A stretch of 64,000 nt of DNA from AC-32 sp963813435 (lineage in GTDB: Bacteria > Actinomycetota > Thermoleophilia > Gaiellales > Gaiellaceae). The notes below the pieces were generated by a model. The model made no database searches, was not told where the DNA came from, and saw only the letters and a program-made list of their open reading frames with translations. The position numbers were made by a program, and so were the translations under genes. Shown piece by piece: positions 55,379 to 64,000 of this stretch. The stretch is taken from positions 496,001 through 560,000 of the forward strand of contig CAWEYY010000003.1 in assembly GCA_963813435.1 (NCBI GenBank), written 5' to 3'. How positions within the stretch are numbered: position 1 is the first letter of the stretch; the number at the start of each line of letters is the position of its first letter.

Positions 55379-56197
55379 ATGATCTGCACGCTCGGCGACC
55401 TGCTCCTGGATGTGATCGTGCGCGCGCCGCAGCCGCTCGCAGCCGGCGCGGACACGCCTGTCGAGACGCGCGTCGTCTCCGGGGGCCAGGCCGCGAACGT
55501 CGCAGCGTGGATCGTCGCCCTCGGCGGGCAGGCCCGCTTCGTCGGGAAGCAGGCCGACGACGAGACCGGCGAGCTGGCGCGGTCGCTGCTCGAGCGGCGC
55601 GGGGTCGAGCTCGCCGGGCCGCGCGGCGACGGGAGGACGGGCGTCGTCGTCTCGTTCGTCGGCGCAGACGGCGAGCGCTCGATGGCGACCGACCGCGGCG
55701 TCGCGCCGGATCTGCGGGCCGACGAGCTCGACGCGGGCTGGTTCCTCGGCTGCGAGTGGCTCCACCTCTCCGGCTACAGCCTGCTGGCAGAGCCGATCGG
55801 CCACGCAGCGCTCGCGGCAGCCGGGCTCGCGCGCGCCGGGAGCGCACGCGTGAGCGTCGACCTCTCGTCGTGGAGCGCGATCCGGGCGTTCGGGCCGGAG
55901 CGGTTTCGGGAGCGTCTGGAGGAGCTCGCGCCCGATGTCGTCTTCGCGAACGAGCCGGAGTGGGAGCTCGTCGGCGGCGCCTACGCCCTCGCCGAGACGG
56001 CGGTGGTGAAGCGGGGCTCCCGCGGCGTGACGGTTCTCGTGGGCGGCGAGGTCGAGGAGCGCGAGCCGGTTCCGGGCGAGGTCGTGGACACGACCGGCGC
56101 GGGCGACGCGCTCGCGGCGGGGTTCATCGTCGGCGGGATCGACCTCGGCGTCGAGGCCGCAGCGCGCTGCGTCGCGCAGATGGGAGCCGTACCGTGA
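55379..56197 (+). CDS. psuK: PfkB-family kinase, probable pseudouridine kinase
   Basis: 272 residues. PfkB features: GDLLLDVIV at the N-terminus, GGQAANVAAW, and the C-terminal DTTGAGDALAAGF with the catalytic Asp. On its own the family is broad; its GTGA overlap with psuG makes pseudouridine the likely substrate, giving pseudouridine 5'-phosphate. ATG 55379 is the conserved start. Confidence 0.85.
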   Translation: MICTLGDLLLDVIVRAPQPLAAGADTPVETRVVSGGQAANVAAWIVALGGQARFVGKQADDETGELARSLLERRGVELAGPRGDGRTGVVVSFVGADGERSMATDRGVAPDLRADELDAGWFLGCEWLHLSGYSLLAEPIGHAALAAAGLARAGSARVSVDLSSWSAIRAFGPERFRERLEELAPDVVFANEPEWELVGGAYALAETAVVKRGSRGVTVLVGGEVEEREPVPGEVVDTTGAGDALAAGFIVGGIDLGVEAAARCVAQMGAVP

Positions 56198-57096
56198 GCT
56201 CCGTGACGGATCTCGTACGAATCGCACCGGAAGTGCAACAAGCTCTCCACAACGGCGCCCCCGTCGTCGCGCTCGAGACTACCCTGATCGCCCACGGGTT
56301 CCCTCCCAGGGTGGGGGTGGAGGTGGGGCTCGCCGCTGAGGCGGCGGTCAGGGCCGGAGCGGCCGTGCCTGCAACGGTCGGGGTGCTCGACGGTGCGGTT
56401 GTCGTCGGCCTGGATGGCCAGGAGCTCGAGCGGTTCGGCGAGGCAGGCCCGGACGCACTGAAGGCCGGGCCGCGGGACCTCGCAGCCTGTGCCGCGCAGG
56501 GCTCGATCGGGGCGACCACCGTCGGCGGGACGCTCGCCGTCTGCCGACTCTGCGGGATCCGGTTCATGGGAACCGGCGGGATCGGCGGCGTGCACCGCGG
56601 CTTCGCGGAGCGCCCCGACATCTCTGCCGACCTGACGGAGCTCGCGCGGACGCAGACGCTCGTCGTCGGCTCCGGCGCCAAGTCGCTCCTCGACGTTCCC
56701 GCAACCGCCGAGGCCCTCGAGACGCTCGGCGTCCCCGTCCTCGGCTACCGGACCGACGAGCTGCCGCTCTTCTATTCGGCCACCGGCGGCCCGCCGGTCT
56801 CGGCGCGCGTCGAGTCCGCAGCCGAGGCGGCCCGCGTCGCGCAGGCCCACTGGGAGCTGGGCGGCTCGGGGCTCCTGCTCGCGAACCCGCCCGAGAACGG
56901 GATCGACGTGGAGCCGCTCATCGCCGAGGCGCTCGCAGCCGCCGAGGCCCAAGACGTGAGGGGCAAGGCGGTGACGCCGTTCGTGCTCTCGTACCTACAC
57001 GAGGCGAGCGGCGGCCGCACGCTCGAGGTGAACCGAGAGATCGTCGTCGCGAACGCGCGCCTGGCCGCCGAGACGTCCGCCGTGTTCGCGGGCTAG
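56194..57096 (+). CDS. psuG: Pseudouridine-5'-phosphate glycosidase
   Basis: 300 residues from GTG 56194. Signature segments of the PsuG/IndA family: VVALETTLIAHGFP with catalytic Glu28, TVGGTLAVC, FMGTGGIGGVHRG, VVGSGAKSLLDVPAT and LLLANPPENG. It splits the C-C glycosidic bond of pseudouridine 5'-phosphate to uracil and ribose-5-phosphate. With psuK it forms a complete pseudouridine breakdown operon. It ends one base from the convergent lipoprotein gene. Confidence 0.95.
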   Translation: MSSVTDLVRIAPEVQQALHNGAPVVALETTLIAHGFPPRVGVEVGLAAEAAVRAGAAVPATVGVLDGAVVVGLDGQELERFGEAGPDALKAGPRDLAACAAQGSIGATTVGGTLAVCRLCGIRFMGTGGIGGVHRGFAERPDISADLTELARTQTLVVGSGAKSLLDVPATAEALETLGVPVLGYRTDELPLFYSATGGPPVSARVESAAEAARVAQAHWELGGSGLLLANPPENGIDVEPLIAEALAAAEAQDVRGKAVTPFVLSYLHEASGGRTLEVNREIVVANARLAAETSAVFAG

Positions 57097-57097
57097 T

Positions 57098-57496
57098 TCA
57101 CTCCAACGCGATCGTGCAGCCCTTGCCTGGGCTTAACCGCACCGTTGCCTCGACGAGCTCTCCCGAGGCCGCATCGAACGCCTCGCTGCAGCGATCGGTC
57201 GGCGGATCGAGGTCGCCAGCGCAGCTCGGGTCGCACGGCCGCTGGAAGCTGACGAGCCGGTACGAGCCCGGCACGAGGCTGATCGTCGCGGTCGGCTTGA
57301 CCAGGCGCACCTGCCGCACCAGCCGACCCTCGCGCTCGACCCGCACGTACGAGAGCGAGCCTTCGATGTACTGGCCGCTCCCGGGCACGAGGCCCTGCTG
57401 GACGTGAAGTCTCGCCGGTCCTGAGCGGTTCGTGCTCCCGCAGGCCGCGCCGAGCAGCGCAACCACCGCGACGAGCGCAACCGCGAGAGCCCTCAA
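57098..57496 (-). CDS. Small secreted lipoprotein
   Basis: 132 residues. Signal peptide with lipobox (VALLGAAC), then a beta-rich domain with two further Cys pairs (RPCDPSCAG, RCSEAF, KGCTIALE). The start is TTG 57496, which overlaps the GYD stop as TTGA; no ATG or GTG fits the signal peptide. No family recognised. Confidence 0.72.
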   Translation of the reverse strand: MRALAVALVAVVALLGAACGSTNRSGPARLHVQQGLVPGSGQYIEGSLSYVRVEREGRLVRQVRLVKPTATISLVPGSYRLVSFQRPCDPSCAGDLDPPTDRCSEAFDAASGELVEATVRLSPGKGCTIALE

Positions 57497-57777
57497 CCCA
57501 CGGAGCTGAGAAAATCGTCGATCGACAGCGCCGGAAGCGTCTGCAGCTTCGCGCTCCCGCGCGCTCCGAGCGCGACCGACACGCGGGCCATCGTCTCCGT
57601 GTCGGGCGCCTCGACCACGTTCACGAAGTCGAACGGCCCGAGCGTCGCCCACTGGTGGATGACCTTCGCGCCTAGCTCCTCCACGTCACGGTTGACCTCC
57701 CGGAGCCGGTCGGGGTTCGCCTTCAGCGTCTGGACGCCCTGGGCGGTCAGGTTGGAAAGCATGATGTACGTCGGCAT
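57493..57777 (-). CDS. GYD-domain protein
   Basis: 94 residues. GYD family pattern: MPTYIMLSNLTAQGVQTLK, then QWATLGPFDFVNVVEAPD and ARGSAKLQTLPAL. Small ferredoxin-like fold of unknown function. ATG 57777 is within the end of the upstream membrane protein gene (92-base overlap), so the two are coupled. Confidence 0.88.
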   Translation of the reverse strand: MPTYIMLSNLTAQGVQTLKANPDRLREVNRDVEELGAKVIHQWATLGPFDFVNVVEAPDTETMARVSVALGARGSAKLQTLPALSIDDFLSSVG

Positions 57778-58450
57778 CGTTCCTCCCTTTCGCGACTCTC
57801 GCCGCCTGGTCGAAATAGAGCAGGGCGGCGCCGAGGAACAGTATGGGCGAGATCACGAGCAGCGACAGGAAGGCCGAGGCCTGGCGCGCGGTCTCGCTCG
57901 CGCCGAGAAGGAGGAAGAACAGCACTGTCGAGGTCAGGAACGAGACGATCACGAGCGTCGCCAGCGAGCCGATCGAGTGGATCGGGTCGGCGCGCCCGAG
58001 CTCGAAGCCGCGCCGCAGCGAGTCGCGGAAGCCCCGCTGCTCGATCACCGCGGCCGGAACCGCGAGCCCGACAAGCCCCAGCCACACGACGGCCGGGAGA
58101 ACGAAGAGGCTGAGCAGGAACGGCGCCGGGAGAAAGACGACGTACCCGGCTGCAAGGCCGGTCCAGATCGCGCGTCGCGTCACCGGCTCGTCGAAGGCGA
58201 TCGCCACTGCACGCACGTAGACGGCAGTCATCAGCGATACCCACACCGTGAGGACGAACGCAAGCCTCCACCAGCCCGGGATCTCGGCCAGGCCCACAGC
58301 CGCAGCGGCCGGCCCGAGCCCGAGCGCGAGCGAGGCCCAGAAGCGCCGCCGGTAGAGGTTGATCGTCTCGGCGACGAGCTGGCCGACCGTCCGCGTCTCC
58401 GGCGGAAGCGGAGGCGACAGCGGCTCTCTGGGTTTGCCTTGCCTGGCCAA
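57686..58450 (-). CDS. Multi-pass membrane protein, unknown function
   Basis: About 254 residues with six hydrophobic segments, resembling DUF975/glycerophosphoryl-type membrane domains (TVGQLVAETINLYRRRFWASLALG). The start is uncertain; TTG 58450 is the only start between the previous gene and the conserved QLVAETINLY. The last 30 residues are read from the start of the GYD gene in another frame and may be a natural tail or a lost stop. No catalytic motif. Confidence 0.65.
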   Translation of the reverse strand: MARQGKPREPLSPPLPPETRTVGQLVAETINLYRRRFWASLALGLGPAAAAVGLAEIPGWWRLAFVLTVWVSLMTAVYVRAVAIAFDEPVTRRAIWTGLAAGYVVFLPAPFLLSLFVLPAVVWLGLVGLAVPAAVIEQRGFRDSLRRGFELGRADPIHSIGSLATLVIVSFLTSTVLFFLLLGASETARQASAFLSLLVISPILFLGAALLYFDQAARVAKGRNDADVHHAFQPDRPGRPDAEGEPRPAPGGQP

Positions 58451-58464
58451 CGAACGCCGTGGGC

Positions 58465-58644
58465 CTAGGCCGCGCGACGGAATGGCAGAAACCGGCAAAG
58501 GAGTCGGCGGCGGCGGTCGCGACGCTCGTCCTCCTCCCGCCAACGCGTCTGCAACCGCTCGTAAAGCGCCTCGAACTCCCGCCGGTTGCGATCCCACTGC
58601 GCCCGCTGGGCGCGCCGTTCCTCAGGACTCATCTTCCCGGCCAT
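58465..58644 (-). CDS. Small basic helical protein
   Basis: 59 residues from ATG 58644 with GAGG six bases upstream. Nearly all Arg, Glu and hydrophobic helix (SPEERRAQRAQWDRNRREF), ending with CRFLPFRRAA. It overlaps the preceding 45-residue gene by 23 bases. No family recognised; the pattern is of a small coiled-coil or RNA-binding protein. Confidence 0.55.
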   Translation of the reverse strand: MAGKMSPEERRAQRAQWDRNRREFEALYERLQTRWREEDERRDRRRRLLCRFLPFRRAA

Positions 58645-58759
58645 CGCCGTCCTCGTCCTCTCCAAGCAGGCGATCGAGCTTCGCGTTCATGTCCATCAGC
58701 ATCCGAATGATGCCAGCGACGGTCTCGCGGTCGAGCGCCGGATCCGAGCGTCGCCACAC
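58622..58759 (-). CDS. Very small acidic protein (45 residues)
   Basis: It reads from GTG 58759: VWRRSDPALDRETVAGIIRM, then a helical LMDMNAKLDRLL and an acidic end GEDEDGDGREDES. The amphipathic helix followed by an acidic tail is typical of small conserved actinobacterial proteins. It lies 51 bases after the clpB stop. A CACGAT box lies six bases upstream. Support is the helical pattern and tight packing; no homologue confirmed. Confidence 0.5.
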   Translation of the reverse strand: MWRRSDPALDRETVAGIIRMLMDMNAKLDRLLGEDEDGDGREDES

Positions 58760-58810
58760 GCTCGAATCGTGCTGGCGACCGCTGCCCGGCCGCAAGTTGA
58801 CCGAAATGGC

Positions 58811-61263
<2,453 letters not shown>

Positions 61264-61282
<19 letters not shown>

Positions 61283-61641
61283 CGTCTCTCCGGTAGTTGA
61301 GTCGGGTCGTACAGAACCAGGTCGCGGCGGTATTGCTTGTGCACCTCTGCGATCGTGTCGCGCATCTCGCGCTCGAGCCGTTCCATCCGTTCCTGCATCC
61401 GCAGGAGCTGCTCCTCGAGGTCGAGCACCGTCTGGACGCCCGCGAGGTTGAGCCCGAGCTCGCCGGTCAGGCGCTGGATCAGGCGCAGCCGCTCGAGGTC
61501 GGCCTCGGAGTAGAGGCGCGTGTTACCGGCCGTGCGCTTGGGCCGGACGAGGCCCTTCTGCTCGTACATCCGCAGCGTCTGCGGGTGCATGCCGACGATC
61601 TCGGCAGCGACGGAGATCATGTAGCGCGGCCGCTCGTCCAT
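61264..61641 (-). CDS. hspR: Heat-shock repressor HspR (MerR family)
   Basis: 125 residues. N-terminal MerR HTH: YMISVAAEIVGMHPQTLRMYEQKGLVRPKRT then NTRLYSEADLERL; coiled-coil tail. HspR binds inverted repeats (HAIR sites) upstream of dnaK and clpB, with DnaK as co-repressor in actinobacteria. I found no HAIR-like site inside the window; the dnaK promoter is beyond the right edge. ATG 61641 overlaps the previous stop by one base (TGATG). Confidence 0.95.
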
Positions 61642-61850
61642 CAGCGTCGTCCCTTCGCAGCGTGGACCGCGCCCGAGACGAGGACGAGCAGGCCGGCGAC
61701 TACCAGCGCGACCGCCACCAGGAAGAGCCCGTTCAGCCAGAAGGGCCGGGCCTGCTCTTCGAAGTAGTTCACCTGGACGAGGCCGGCCACAACGTAGAGG
61801 CCGAGCCCCGCCAGGAACGAGACGATCGCGATAGAGAGGGGCCGCCTCAT
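61641..61850 (-). CDS. Small two-helix membrane protein inside the heat-shock operon
   Basis: 69 residues: short basic N-terminus (MRRP), helix 1 (LSIAIVSFLAGLGLYVVAGL), a loop with QVNYFEEQARPFW, helix 2 (LFLVAVALVVAGLLVLVSG) and a basic end. ATG 61850 overlaps the dnaJ stop (ATGA), and its stop overlaps the hspR start. So it is translated as part of dnaK-grpE-dnaJ-hspR-clpB. No family recognised. Confidence 0.75.
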   Translation of the reverse strand: MRRPLSIAIVSFLAGLGLYVVAGLVQVNYFEEQARPFWLNGLFLVAVALVVAGLLVLVSGAVHAAKGRR

Positions 61851-62938
61851 TCGCCGAGCCCCTCCCGCGGGTTCTCGCGCGAGGCCTTCTGCAGCGCCTC
61901 GACCGCTTCGCGCTCGGCCTTGCTCAGCTTCTTCGGCACGGTCAGCTTCACGCGCGCGAGGAGGTTGCCGCGGCCGGAGCCCTTGAGCTTCGGCGCGCCC
62001 TTGCCCTTTACGCGGAGCAGCGTGCCGTCGGTCGTGCCCGACTTGACCTTGACGGTCACCGGCCCGTCGGGGGTAGGAACCTTGACGGTCGCGCCGAGCG
62101 CGGCTTCGGGATACGTGACGGGCACGTCGACGATCAGGTCGTCGCCGCGCCTCGTGTACAGCTTCGAGGGTGCGACGCGCGTGACGACGAAGAGGTCGCC
62201 CGCCTCGGCGCCGCCGTAGCCCGCCTCGCCCTTTCCGCGCAGGCGGATCCTGGACCCGTCCTTGACGCCGGCCGGGATCTTGACCTTGTAGCGCTTGGTG
62301 CGCCGCTCGCGGCCCGAGCCGTGGCAGCGCGGGCACGGGTCCTCGATCACGGTGCCGTTCCCACGGCAGCGCGGACACGGCTGCGACAGCGCGAACAGGC
62401 CCTGACTCTCGGCCTTGACCCCGCGCCCGTGGCACTCGGGGCACAGGGTCGGCGCGGTTCCCGGCTTCGCGCCGGAGCCGCCGCACTCGCGACAGGCGGT
62501 CTCGAGCTCGACCGGGATCGTCGTCTGCACGCCCTTCAGGGAGTCCTCGAACGAGAGCCGCACCTCGACCTCGATGTCGCGGCCACGCTGGCCGCGCTGC
62601 TGCTGCTGCTGGCGCCCGCGGGCGCCGAAGAGCCCGCCGAAGATGTCGCCGAGATCGCCGAGGTCGCCGAGGTCGAAGCCCTCGGTGAACGTGTAGCCGC
62701 CCGGACCGGGCCGGCCGTTCTCCGCGCCGAAGCGGTCGTACTGCTTGCGCTTCTCCGGGTCGGAGAGCACGTCGTAGGCGTGCTGCACCTCCTTGAAGCG
62801 CTCCTCGGCCTCGCTGTCGCCCGGGTTCGCGTCGGGGTGGTGCTGCCGGGCGAGCTTGCGGTAGGCCTTCTTGATCTCGTCCTGGCTCGCACCCTTCGAG
62901 ACGCCGAGCGTCTCGTAGAGGTCCTTAACGGCCGCCAT
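61847..62938 (-). CDS. dnaJ: Chaperone DnaJ
   Basis: 363 residues. J domain with HPD (34-36), Gly/Phe-rich linker containing repeated DLGDLGD, four CxxCxGxG zinc repeats (CRECGGSG, CPECHGRG, CPRCRGNG, CPRCHGSG) and the C-terminal substrate domain. It delivers clients to DnaK and stimulates its ATPase. GGAGG precedes ATG 62938 by three bases; the start overlaps grpE by 14 bases. Confidence 0.96.
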   Translation of the reverse strand: MAAVKDLYETLGVSKGASQDEIKKAYRKLARQHHPDANPGDSEAEERFKEVQHAYDVLSDPEKRKQYDRFGAENGRPGPGGYTFTEGFDLGDLGDLGDIFGGLFGARGRQQQQQRGQRGRDIEVEVRLSFEDSLKGVQTTIPVELETACRECGGSGAKPGTAPTLCPECHGRGVKAESQGLFALSQPCPRCRGNGTVIEDPCPRCHGSGRERRTKRYKVKIPAGVKDGSRIRLRGKGEAGYGGAEAGDLFVVTRVAPSKLYTRRGDDLIVDVPVTYPEAALGATVKVPTPDGPVTVKVKSGTTDGTLLRVKGKGAPKLKGSGRGNLLARVKLTVPKKLSKAEREAVEALQKASRENPREGLGE

Positions 62939-63428
62939 CGTCCTCCTGCGAAACAGGAGCCGCAGCGACCACGACGCGCGCGGGGCGCACGACGCGGTCG
63001 CCGAGCTTGTAGCCCTTCTGGACGACCTCGATCACCGAGCCCTCCTCGTGGTCCGACGGCTGCGAGAGCAGCGCCTCGTGGACGTGCGGGTCGAAGCGTC
63101 CGTTGGTCTCGATCTCCGCGAGGCCCTCGCGCTCGAGCGCCTCCGCGAGCTCCCGGTGGACGAGGCGAACACCCTCCTCGAGCTTGGCCTCCTCGTGCTC
63201 CTCGGCCGCCGCGAGAGCCCGCTCGAGGTCGTCGAGCACCGGCAGGAGCTCCTTCACGAGCCGCTCGTGGGCGCGCGCGACCAGGCTCTCCTGGTCACGC
63301 GCGGCCCGCTTGCGGTAGTTCTCGAAGTCGGCAGCGACGCGCTTGAGGTCGTTCAGGTACTCGTCCCGCTCGGCCTCCAGCGCCGCCAGCCGCTCCTCGA
63401 GCTCTGCCTTCGTCGTCGGCGCCGTCAC
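62925..63428 (-). CDS. grpE: Nucleotide exchange factor GrpE
   Basis: 167 residues. Long N-terminal coiled coil (ELEERLAALEAERDEYLNDL, ADFENYRKRAARD), then the beta domain ending FDPHVHEALLSQ and EVVQKGYKLGDRVVRPARV. It releases ADP from DnaK. GTG 63428 overlaps the dnaK stop (GTGA). Confidence 0.96.
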   Translation of the reverse strand: MTAPTTKAELEERLAALEAERDEYLNDLKRVAADFENYRKRAARDQESLVARAHERLVKELLPVLDDLERALAAAEEHEEAKLEEGVRLVHRELAEALEREGLAEIETNGRFDPHVHEALLSQPSDHEEGSVIEVVQKGYKLGDRVVRPARVVVAAAPVSQEDDGGR

Positions 63429-64000
63429 GAGGTCTTGGCCTCCTCGTCGACCACCTCGGCGTCCTCGATGACCTCCTCGTCGGAGTCCCCAGCCTCGCCG
63501 TTGCCGGACGAGGACGAGGCCTGCTGGGCCTGCGCGGCCTGTGCGTAGACCGCCTCGGCCAGCTTCTGCGAGGCCTCCTGGAGCGCGTCCGTCTTGGCGC
63601 GGATCTCGCCCAGGTCGTCTGTCTCGAGCGCCTGCTTGAGCTCCATCACGCGGCCCTCGATCGTCGAGCGCTCGGCCTCGTCGAGCTTGTCGCCGTGCTC
63701 CTTGAGGCTCTTGTCGGTCGCGTAGGCCATGGACTCGGCCTGGTTCTTGGCGTCCGCGAGCTCCTTCAGCCGGTGAGCCTCGTCTGCGTGGGCCTCGGCG
63801 TCCTTGATCATCTGGTCGACCTCGTCCGGCTTGAGGCCCGAGCCGCCCTCGATCTTGATCTGCTGCTCGTTCCCGGTGCCGAGATCCTTGGCCGAGACGT
63901 TGATGATCCCGTTCGCGTCGATGTCGAACGTGACCTCGACCTGCGGCATGCCCCGAGGCGCCGGCGGGATGCCGACGAGCTGGAACTTGCCGAGCGTCTT
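63425..64000 (-). CDS. dnaK: Chaperone DnaK, C-terminal part (N-terminus beyond window)
   Basis: Open to the right edge; 191 residues are visible, from KTLGKFQLVGIPPAPRGMPQ through the end of the substrate-binding beta domain (VEVTFDIDANGIINVSAKD), the helical lid, and an acidic tail DSDEEVIEDAEVVDEEAKTS. The ATPase domain is outside. DnaK is the central Hsp70. Sequence is fully typical. Confidence 0.97.
   Translation of the reverse strand, partial: KTLGKFQLVGIPPAPRGMPQVEVTFDIDANGIINVSAKDLGTGNEQQIKIEGGSGLKPDEVDQMIKDAEAHADEAHRLKELADAKNQAESMAYATDKSLKEHGDKLDEAERSTIEGRVMELKQALETDDLGEIRAKTDALQEASQKLAEAVYAQAAQAQQASSSSGNGEAGDSDEEVIEDAEVVDEEAKTS

Overview
The window is GC-rich chromosomal DNA with tightly packed genes, many of them overlapping by 4 or 8 bases and starting at GTG. 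The order mfd - SurA-like lipoprotein - mazG - eno - pyk - ftsB - DUF501, the dnaK-grpE-dnaJ-hspR-clpB cluster, the LytR-CpsA-Psr protein and the cytochrome c system II-like ccdA/ccmH/tlpA set point to an actinobacterium. My best guess is a deep-branching Thermoleophilia-type lineage (Gaiellales/Solirubrobacterales); this is inferred from gene content and style, not from a marker phylogeny. There is no rRNA, CRISPR array, insertion sequence or prophage; one tRNA (Gln, TTG) is present.

Layout. 0-3.4 kb: ccdA (cut by the left edge), ccmH and tlpA for cytochrome c maturation, then an L,D-transpeptidase and a glycerophosphodiesterase. 3.4-6.7 kb: small membrane proteins, a PAP2 phosphatase, an unusual HTH-receiver regulator, DUF501 and FtsB. 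6.8-14.7 kb: pyk, eno, mazG, a SurA/PrsA-like lipoprotein and mfd on the minus strand. 14.8-20.6 kb: a propeller lipoprotein, pth, rplY and a very large zinc-ribbon/cyclase/AAA/TPR protein. 21-34.5 kb: an accessory catabolic region with a class III aminotransferase, ADP-forming acyl-CoA synthetase, acyl-CoA dehydrogenase, an OYE-type Fe-S flavoenzyme, a thioesterase, a complete PotDBCA-like importer, a flavin amine oxidase and a Rieske oxygenase carrying the Glu-bridge motif of the carnitine/betaine oxygenases. 34.7-43.3 kb: secreted and stress functions (a fused phosphoesterase, a decayed DUF302 gene, FtsH, FMN reductase, PHP protein, DyP peroxidase with HdeD, a toroid protein, DUF1003). 43.5-55 kb: housekeeping genes (prs, glmU, tRNA-Gln, ispE, rsmA, tatD, metG, M23-like protein, rsmI, ROK kinase, LCP, FmdB). 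55-57 kb: pseudouridine catabolism psuK-psuG. 57-64 kb: a minus-strand run from dnaK (cut by the right edge) through grpE, dnaJ, a small membrane protein, hspR and clpB into several small genes.

The least ordinary signal is non-coding. A 71-base element made of two hairpins, with compensatory changes in the stems, occurs at 3623, 6742 and 55074, each time just after a stop codon. A relative of it lies in four identical 109-base tandem repeats immediately upstream of tRNA-Gln; each of those repeats also carries the first 16 bases of the tRNA gene and a GATAAT box. A second genome-style signal is a -10-like hexamer placed 6-8 bases before the start codon of many non-operonic genes, which suggests widespread leaderless transcripts.
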